Of a stretch of 64,000 nt of DNA, positions 56,838 through 64,000 are shown in pieces. The position numbers and the translations under genes were made by a program. The notes below the pieces were generated by a model, which did no database searches, was not told the DNA's origin, and saw only the letters and a program-made list of their open reading frames with translations. The stretch's first letter is position 1; each line of letters opens with the position of its first letter. The stretch spans positions 5,394,001 to 5,458,000 of the forward strand of contig NC_064650.1 of the NCBI RefSeq assembly GCF_001723175.1, read 5' to 3'. This DNA is from Penicillium oxalicum (taxonomy: Eukaryota; Ascomycota; Eurotiomycetes; Eurotiales; Aspergillaceae).

Positions 56838-59003
56838 ATGGAAAACCGCGAAAACAAGGTCTACGATGATCGTAGAGCTTCCAAAGCTCAGCGGATATTA
56901 GGGACCAATCTGCCTCTTCTGGCGTCGCAGAGGGAATGGGAGAAGCCACAAAAAAGCCGTCGAGAGAGTGTACAAACTTCGGGCCGTAGCTCGAAACAAC
57001 GAAACCAAAATTCAGCCTTTGCGGCGTTTCCGTCTCCGCGAGATACCATTGCTCCTCCTCCCAACCTTCGAGTACGAGCTTCGTCCCCTTTACTTGGCCA
57101 CGACTACCGATCACAAGAATCAGCACCGTCAGCGCCGAAACCGTCCAAGAAAGTCCATCAATCCGGATCCTCATCAACCCTCTTCTCCTATTTCAGCTCA
57201 AAGGAATCGAACAAGTCTCCTTCGGTGGCGTCTCCTCCTAGTCCTCAACCAGCAAGCTTGCAGCCTCATATCCGCCATGAACTCGGATTCGACCCGAGGG
57301 TGACCTACAAACAACAATCGCGCGGTAAGACAAGGGACCAGGATGCAGAAAAAGAGGCCAAACGCAAGCTGCGCCCTTCGCGCCTGGATCTGTCGATACT
57401 TTTCCCGAAACCCCGCAATGCTGCCCCGCCACTACTGTCTCCTCATCGTATGACGAAATCACCATCCCCGGCATCCAGTGTGGTTTCAGACTATCCGTCG
57501 GCGCGACTCGACCGCGAATCAACATTTCTATCCCCGAAGAAGTTCGGCGAATCTCTACCACCGCGGTCGCCTGGTAGTTACTGTGATGGAAGCAAATCGC
57601 ACAAAGAGCATTCCGACCTGCAGTCGATTCCTGAATCTAAAGACAGCGATTGGTATAATCAGTCTCTGGAGCGGACTGTGGGGACGAGCGAGATCGACAT
57701 AGCTTTGGATAGGTACGCGGGCCGACGCTCACTGTTCAGCCGCTCCAGTGTCTACACCAACAGCCGAGACCAGCTGAGACAGGAACCCCCGCACACCACG
57801 GAAGGCGAATATATACTTCGAAGGGAGCAAGCACCAGCAACATCTCGACCGGATGATATATACTTGGTCGCGGCCAGGCAGCCAAAGAGCACCCCCCGTT
57901 ATCGCGCATCGACTACCGAGTCTAGCAAGTCACGCGGCGGAAAGAGTTCAATGAGCCGCCAGAGCAGCAAAAGCACTTTGAGAAACAAGGACTTGCAGAA
58001 TTCAAGTGTGCTTTGCCTTTCGTCATCCGAGGATGAAGAGGAGAATGTGAAAGAGGAAGTCAAGCGGGAGTCAACTCGGCTTCCCAAAACCATCCATCGA
58101 GACCGCATGGCGTCAACCCCTGAGAATGAGGGGATTGCTTCTACAGCGCGAGCCGTCCCTGCTGCAGCAATAAAAAAGATCGACCGAGTATCGTCAAATA
58201 GCAGCCATGGCTCTTACTCCAATACTCGCCAGCAGTCCAATCAGAAGCACATCTCACTTGATTCGACGGGTGACATGTCGACGACGGCTGGACGGATGCC
58301 AACTTCGGCGCGCTCAAGCAATATTCCCATCATCGCCGAGCCCGACATTTTGAGTCAATTCCCACAACAACCTTCACGCACCCCTCAAGAACTGAAGGAA
58401 TTGAATCGACGCAGCCGCCTCATAGCTGTGACCCGTCAAGAGCAAGATCTTCTGGAGGCTATGCGCCAGCGAAAGGGCAAGATCACACCAAGCATCCTTC
58501 AGTTCAACGGCAACACCGCAGAATCAGATGGCAACTCTCTAGCATCGGGTCCATCTCAAGCCTCGTCTTGCGACGTCCACACGTCCTTTTTGCGTTTAAG
58601 CGCTGCATTTCCGTCAGTACAGTCACAGAGAGACCAAGGTGCAATTCACACGGACAGTGACAGTCCTCCCTCGCAAAGCTCGGGTTCTGATACTGAACAG
58701 ACAAATGACAACCCTTTGGCCTTGTCACGGCTGAGTGCCGGCTATACCGAAAGCCTGCCTTCGCCCGCTGCGAGCGTCGCCTCCCCTCTGACACCCACGC
58801 TTCCAAACAATCGATTTTCCTCCTTGCCCTCCGCCAAACCTCCACCCCGGGGCCTTCCTCCGGCCATCCCGGAAAGCCAGAAGGTGCACGCCCGTCGGCG
58901 CACTGACAGCAGTGAAGCCATCATGATTGATGATCGAGATGGGCCACAGCGCAAGCATGGTCTTCCAACCTGGGCCTATGAATTTGATTGGGGGGAGGTC
59001 TAG
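56838..59003 (+). CDS. Disordered fungal protein of unknown function
   Basis: This is a single intronless frame of 721 residues from ATG 56838 (MENRENKVYDDRRASKAQR); an in-frame ATG at 56775 would add 21 residues. I recognise it only as a type of Ser/Pro/Arg-rich hypothetical protein common to Aspergillus and Penicillium relatives. Features are a conserved-looking N-terminus, a block DQDAEKEAKRKLRPSRLDLS (about 175-195), an acidic patch SSSEDEEENVKEEVKRE (about 395-412), and a short predicted helix SRLIAVTRQEQDLLEAMRQR (about 535-555), the best candidate for a functional motif. The C-terminus ends in an aromatic/acidic motif, WAYEFDWGEV. There are no membrane helices, signal peptide or enzyme domain. 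Long basic/Ser stretches suggest a phosphorylated scaffold or nuclear protein, but that is inference. Confidence 0.85.
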   Translation: MENRENKVYDDRRASKAQRILGTNLPLLASQREWEKPQKSRRESVQTSGRSSKQRNQNSAFAAFPSPRDTIAPPPNLRVRASSPLLGHDYRSQESAPSAPKPSKKVHQSGSSSTLFSYFSSKESNKSPSVASPPSPQPASLQPHIRHELGFDPRVTYKQQSRGKTRDQDAEKEAKRKLRPSRLDLSILFPKPRNAAPPLLSPHRMTKSPSPASSVVSDYPSARLDRESTFLSPKKFGESLPPRSPGSYCDGSKSHKEHSDLQSIPESKDSDWYNQSLERTVGTSEIDIALDRYAGRRSLFSRSSVYTNSRDQLRQEPPHTTEGEYILRREQAPATSRPDDIYLVAARQPKSTPRYRASTTESSKSRGGKSSMSRQSSKSTLRNKDLQNSSVLCLSSSEDEEENVKEEVKRESTRLPKTIHRDRMASTPENEGIASTARAVPAAAIKKIDRVSSNSSHGSYSNTRQQSNQKHISLDSTGDMSTTAGRMPTSARSSNIPIIAEPDILSQFPQQPSRTPQELKELNRRSRLIAVTRQEQDLLEAMRQRKGKITPSILQFNGNTAESDGNSLASGPSQASSCDVHTSFLRLSAAFPSVQSQRDQGAIHTDSDSPPSQSSGSDTEQTNDNPLALSRLSAGYTESLPSPAASVASPLTPTLPNNRFSSLPSAKPPPRGLPPAIPESQKVHARRRTDSSEAIMIDDRDGPQRKHGLPTWAYEFDWGEV

Positions 59004-61017
59004 GTGAAGACTGGGCTCGCCCAATAGATCATGCGTCCCGGTGCAGCGCATGTTCCGCTGACTCTTTTCACGCGGCATTATCCCTCTTTCTCCCTCCAGC
59101 CCGTTTCCCAAAGCATCAATTTCTATCTCATTGCCGCGGACACTTATCGAAAATCGTTCAATGTTGAATGCCTCTCTCTCTTTTCCCTTTCTTTTTCTTG
59201 TCTGATACCACATGTTGCCTGCGGATTTTCAGTACCTTGAACCCCGTCCTCTTCTTCTCCATGTTTTTTTAGATAGACTTTCGTTGATGTGCATGGCCTT
59301 GCTTCCTTTCCCATCGTTTCATAGCATTCCTTATATACCCGCGATGTTGTTCTCCTTGAATTCAATGTCTATGTTATGTCTTCTTCTGTTCCCATTTTTC
59401 CACTACCAGTCTCTTTTGTTCCCCCTCGCGGGCGACAGATGTATGGTCATTATATGTCAATGGTCTCCCTCTGAAGCTCCATCTCGTGAGAGTATGCGCC
59501 CTTTTTCATAATCTCAGGCGCCCTGTTGCAGTTTATCTGTCACTATATACCTGTCGATCTCGCCATCTCACCGACAATCATACTGTGTTTGCTTGTCACA
59601 CATATCATTCACGCAGATTGAAATAGATGGCGCTCAATCATTTGGCACAAGTTCATAGCGTTGAGAGGCATCGCACTGTCTCGTCTGTAGACACTCTGAA
59701 CACCGATGGATGAACGGTTAGTTGCCCTGCCTGGATCGTGCCTTCTCAGCCCCGGTGCCTGCCTGGTTACACAAAATCCACGCATTCTTCAAACCTACGC
59801 GCTTACTTCAGATGGATCCACTGTAAGGTGTGTTTGTGAGCGAACGCCTAAGCTTCTCTATTGAGGCAGTGTTCCATGGTTCAGGCAAAGCTCTGACCTA
59901 GCTTTCCAGGCTATTTTCTTTTGAGTGAGAAATGGGTCTAGCCTTTGCTCTGCGGACCATGGAGCCTCCGACTGACTGGGAAGGCCATGGCAATGTTGGC
60001 AAGTGGTGAGATCAGAATGGGGCCCAGATGTCGGGGTCAAGGTTTCTTCGCGCTTGACGTCATCCGACGCGTTTCGGTCCAGGGGTTGGAGCGCCCAAAT
60101 TGGTGCCCCGTCCACTCACTCACTCATGCCTCCCAACGATCACCTCCTCCTGTTAGCAGTTATGTGCCGAGATGGCCAAGCACCCATGTAGTCATACAAA
60201 TGTGTCTTTCGTTGATTATTCCTAAAGTCCGACCGTAGCCGTCATTCAGCCACACATCCGATCGGGCTTGTTTCATCGATAGATGCCCAGAAAAGCTGCC
60301 TGTCGTGGCCGAGGTCGAGACAAGTACTGTGGACAATCGGCCGCAGACACGCACTAGGTACCCGTAGTCCGCTTTGATCCCCCCAACAGCCTACGTTATT
60401 CCAACGCACATATTTGGATTGTAGTTTGCGCCACGGTCTCCTTCATACAACTCGAAAAATTGGGCATCTTGCATTCTAACTCGTGATCCACACCGCCGAT
60501 TCGGCGCAACTCCCTGTGGAAGTCTCGATCGTCTCCCGACTGACTTACTACCCCAGATCCCCGATCTCCTCATCTAAATTTCCCTCCCTCGACTGACCGT
60601 GCTGCTTTTTATCCTCTGCCGTCTGGTTCAGTCTTCTGGTCAACCCTCTTGCCAGCAACTGGTTGTCGTGCTGTCAGTGCACGAACGTCAGACGAATTCC
60701 AATCTGTCCTCTTCATCAGGTGGCCAATCCCAGCCATCATCGCACGGAGCTCCGCTGTGATCGTCATCCCAGTCCCGGGCGGCGCTGGACCTAGTTGGGG
60801 GATCCCCAATTCCTCCGGGCCCAGCCTCGACGCTTCTTCCGCAGCCTCGACCACCCATCGACGCCCCCTTCCAGACAAAGATTAGCCCGCAATCACCTTT
60901 GCATCACTGCATACACGGAATCCTATATTCTCGCTCGACGAGATTACGATCGCGTTCTGCGTACAACACGTCTGCTGATCCGCGCCAGAAGGCGACGACT
61001 TTCCCGACTCAATTCGC
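59004..61017. other. 2.0-kb spacer with 3' UTR and transporter promoter
   Basis: The left part is T/C-rich and probably the 3' UTR of the disordered-protein gene. The right part (60600-61017) contains an 89-codon minus-strand frame that looks like a shadow. No repeats or RNA genes were seen. Confidence 0.45.
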
Positions 61018-62616
61018 ATGATGGGGGACCGCACACAGCGTCAGTCCTCGTGGCTGAGAGATTCAGCTAAGAATGTGCCCTGGATTTTGGTATGATCGAT
61101 GGCAGACCAGACTACTTCGCAGAGACCGGCTTGCTGACCACTTTCTTTCCGTTCCTGCAGCTCGCGGCGCAATCCGTGGCGTTCGTTTTGGTAAGTTATC
61201 CCTAGCTCTATCAGATCAGTGCGGCCAACTGTGGACGTTAACATGACCGGTCTTTCTTGAGTACAGCTCTCCCATTACTCGCAGATGATGCCACCCGCGG
61301 GTGGAAAGCGATACCTCACCTCGACCGCGGTTTTTATGAGCGAAGTGGTCAAGCTTGCGATCGCCCTGACGATGGCCCTCTATGACGTCTCAAAGAACGC
61401 CCCGCCCTCGATGCCTGCAACCTCTCTCTTTTTCTCCTTGTCGAGCGCCGTTCTCTCCGGCGATAGCTGGAAATTGGCCATTCCCGCCAGCCTCAGCGTC
61501 CTGTCGAATTCTCTTCAATATGTTGCGCTGTCAAACATGAGTGCGGCGACCTTCCTCGTTAGTTTCCAGCTGCAGTTCGTCACGGTGGCAATTCTTGGCC
61601 TGGTGACATTTGGCAGAAGTATTGCTCCTCGCAAATGGGGTCTGTTGCTGCTACTCTTGCTTGGTGTGGCATTGGTGCATTTCCCCAACACCGGTGTTGA
61701 GCCGCTTTCGATGGGGGACGAACATTCGGGCCTCCATTTCCCTCGGTCTCTAGAAGAATGGAAGGCAGTCAGAGGCGTGAATAATGCCGCCAAGGTTCAC
61801 AAGCGCTCGGCCACCTACGAGGGTATTGAGGAAGATATTCTTACAGCCAATCCTCGAATGAGCCACGAGTTAGGCATGCTTGCTGTGATCGGTGCCGCCC
61901 TCACATCTGGTGTGGCAGACATCTATTTCGAGAAGGTTCTCAAAGACAGTTCTGCACACATCTCGCTCTGGGTGCGCAATGTTCAGTTATCTCTTTATTC
62001 CGTCTTCCCCGCGCTCTTCATTGGCGTGATCTTCCAAGATGGGGAGCGGATTGCCAACGATGGCTTCTTCCAGGGATACAACTGGACAGTGTGGGCCACA
62101 ATCGTGGTCCAGGCACTGGGAGGGGTTCTCTCCACCTTCGTTGTTGGGCAGATTTATCGTGACCCTCGAAGCTTGACTACGACTACGAGCATCGTGCTCA
62201 GCATCGTCGGAAGCGTCTGGCTTTTCGAGTTTGAGCTAACAGCCAGCGTATGTCCACTTTGAGCTTTGACTAGGATTTTTCAAGGTGCTGATTTTGTGAT
62301 TTTCTAGTTCTTCGTGGGCGCAGCAGCCGTCTTGGTGGCCACACATTATTACGGCAACCCGATTTACAACTCGGCCTCGACGAAGGTCGGTGGAATGCGT
62401 CCACCGCCTATTCGAGTTGACAGCTACGAAAAGGACGCTGGCAATGCGAATGACTCTGTTGATGGGCCTCCGGACGAAATTTCCATCAAGTTGCCAACCA
62501 GCCCTTTCTTGTCCGATGGGTTCACGTCATCTCGCCCGACATCGCCTGGGCCGGGCCACGTACGAGTGGGCGCTAGTCGCAACACAAGTGGCGCCAGCTA
62601 CTTTGACAAGAAGTAG
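61018..62616 (+). CDS. Golgi nucleotide-sugar transporter (UDP-galactose/UDP-GlcNAc type)
   Basis: This is a ten-helix antiporter of the SLC35A-like family that imports nucleotide sugars into the Golgi in exchange for the nucleoside monophosphate. The exons 61018..61089, 61161..61190, 61267..62247 and 62308..62616 give 463 residues, all introns phase 0; exon 2 is only 30 nt (LAAQSVAFVL). Family blocks are GKRYLTSTAVFMSEVVKL, NSLQYVALSNMSAATFLVSFQ and GVADIYFEKVLKDS followed by ISLWVRNVQL. A polar cytosolic tail of about 100 residues follows the last helix. One oddity: the motif usually reading Y-[AT]-D-N-x-x-K before the ninth helix is replaced here by IYRDPRSLTTTTS. The start could also be the adjacent ATG at 61021. 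The exact substrate cannot be told. Confidence 0.92.
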
Positions 62617-63027
62617 GGCTGATTACATTCCTCTTCACATATTGTGGGATGATGTGCGAAATGGTATCCTCTGTGGAGCGCTTATGGAGACATGATTTCA
62701 AATGACTTGATAGATGCGAGACTGTCTCCTACGTTTGTTGCCCGACTGATTGCTCCCGGGGCTTTATGGGATCTTGATTTATGAGGGTGTGTTTTCTATA
62801 GCGAAGGGAAAGTTATCGAGACTCTCGATCTTGTATAAATAGGAACGAAGCAATGAAATCTCAGGACACATGCAATGGCATCTCACGAAATTGTCACGTT
62901 ACTGATGCGGGAGTTGTCATCCACGTGCCACCCTAGAACCCTATCATCATATTCCACCTCATCTGATCGCTCAGTATCCCGTCTCAATTTACTGAAAGAT
63001 CCCCGACGTCTAATTTCCTCTGTCGTG
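62617..63027. promoter_or_regulatory. Spacer between the transporter and HFM1
   Basis: This is 411 bp containing the transporter 3' UTR and the HFM1 promoter, two tandem genes. No meiotic or other specific element was identified. Confidence 0.4.
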
Positions 63028-64000
63028 ATGAAGCGCCATCATCTAGGCCGTTTCGATGACTTTCGCTCTTCACCTAAACGACGTCGAGTCCATGATCCAT
63101 GTGCTGCCCCCAAGCAGCCTGGAATCAGGCCAGGCTTCATCGACGAGAAACTGATCGAGGGCTCACATTTGCCCGGACGAGTGACCTCGAACAACACGAG
63201 ACCACTTGCCTCATCTATTCCAATCCTCGCACAGGCCCGCGTGGATGTCAGTGACTATGAGCAGACTGACACGGTGCTAGATTCATTCGGTACGTTTTCA
63301 ACCACTCATGGTCCCCGCCAACTCGCTGACTTGCCCGGAGACCTCGAGTTATTAGCACAGCACAAGGATAGCAGATTATATCGATTTCCAAGCTCAACAA
63401 ATTACCCTGATGCATCTAGAGATAGCGCAACACCCGTTCTCTCGACACGACAGGATCTGCCTGCTCAAAGATCATGCTTTTTCGATCCTCCATGCCAGAG
63501 TAGAGTGCTAATGGCAGAGGAAATTCCTCAGAGTTCAGTCCGCTATCGAGACGAGGCCAGTGTGAATTTCTCTCGCACAATTGCTTTGAAAAATCATCAA
63601 AGCGAGCATGCAGCTTTGTTCTCTGTGCCAGGCTCCCCGAGCCCGTTGACGGCTAACCGTCCGCAAGAGAACATCTACCCTTGGCAAAGCAAGAGACATT
63701 TTGGGTCGCACAATGTGGCCGACAACAGTTGTTCTGCCGTGGACTTGTCAAATCCCCAGCTAGTGGGCCGCTCAAACCCTGTCACGCATGCCCCAGGTTA
63801 TGCGAGATCCGAGAATGCACCTTTTGCACACATTCCCTTGTCTGTTCGAGGGATTGTTCTCGTGCCGGTGGCCGACCTACCCGAGAGATATCGCACATTA
63901 TTCTCTTTTCCACTCTTCAACGCTATTCAATCAAAGTGCTTTCATCAGGTATACAACACCAATGACAATATTGTACTTGCTGCTCCTACAGGGAGCGGCA
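63028..64000 (+). CDS. mer3: Meiotic DNA helicase HFM1/Mer3, 5' part cut by the window end
   Basis: This is a Ski2-like superfamily 2 helicase that promotes crossover formation in meiosis. A single frame is open without a stop from ATG 63028 to the last base, giving 324 residues. The first 250 are a polar, disordered leader with a basic patch (SPKRRRVHD). From about residue 285 the Mer3 block appears: LPERYRTLFSFPLFNAIQSK, then FHQVYNTNDNIVLAAPTGSG, which is the Q-motif region and the beginning of Walker A, cut exactly at the GSG. The helicase core would lie beyond the window. The assignment rests on the FPLFNAIQSKCF block, which is typical of Mer3 and not of general Ski2 or Brr2 helicases. 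Confidence 0.9.
   Translation, partial: MKRHHLGRFDDFRSSPKRRRVHDPCAAPKQPGIRPGFIDEKLIEGSHLPGRVTSNNTRPLASSIPILAQARVDVSDYEQTDTVLDSFGTFSTTHGPRQLADLPGDLELLAQHKDSRLYRFPSSTNYPDASRDSATPVLSTRQDLPAQRSCFFDPPCQSRVLMAEEIPQSSVRYRDEASVNFSRTIALKNHQSEHAALFSVPGSPSPLTANRPQENIYPWQSKRHFGSHNVADNSCSAVDLSNPQLVGRSNPVTHAPGYARSENAPFAHIPLSVRGIVLVPVADLPERYRTLFSFPLFNAIQSKCFHQVYNTNDNIVLAAPTGSG

Overview
The window is nuclear DNA of a filamentous ascomycete, most likely a eurotiomycete close to Aspergillus or Penicillium. The evidence is the many short introns (44-300 nt, mostly 50-80) with GTAWGT-like donors, CTAAC/CTGAC-type branch sites and YAG acceptors, together with the gene repertoire: nudF/LIS1, alpA/Stu2, a fungal rhodopsin-type membrane protein, a secreted BBE-type oxidase and a long Cdc4. 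No tRNA, rRNA, CRISPR array, transposon, secondary-metabolite synthase or virus-like gene was recognised. I assembled exon structures by hand from splice motifs, reading phase and family knowledge. Coordinates should be good to a few bases, and no transcript data were available.

Layout. At 0.4-5.5 kb, rad54 (-) and a mitochondrial carrier (+) diverge from a 315-bp promoter, and the carrier converges on the bud20 zinc-finger gene (-). At 6.9-16.9 kb there is a + strand series: mitochondrial aconitase, a LACTB2-like metallo-beta-lactamase with a 13-nt microexon, and trehalose-6-phosphate synthase. At 18.4-20.3 kb lies a secreted bicovalent FAD oxidase (-), followed by a 5.9-kb gene-poor gap. 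At 26.1-27.5 kb is a seven-helix membrane protein. At 27.5-31.4 kb the DNA is AT-rich and sparse, with one small Cys/His protein. At 31.4-48 kb it is dense with housekeeping genes: mitochondrial uS17, nudF, alpA, ribosomal protein eL8, the AP-3 sigma subunit, a mitochondrial EngB GTPase and Cdc4. At 48-56.8 kb is a second gene-poor stretch holding one unrecognised multi-exon gene (51.2-52.8 kb) whose reading frame carries two in-frame TGA codons. At 56.8-64 kb, all on the + strand, are a disordered fungal protein, a nucleotide-sugar transporter and the first part of the meiotic helicase HFM1/Mer3, cut by the window end.

Functional grouping. Most genes are core cell biology and need not act together. 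Two pairs have related roles: rad54 and HFM1 (recombination, at opposite ends of the window) and nudF and alpA (microtubule and dynein function, divergent from one 709-bp promoter). The least explained parts are the 51.2-52.8 kb gene, the 119-residue Cys/His protein at 30.3 kb, and the two long gene-poor intervals. I did not find a clear new multi-gene system.
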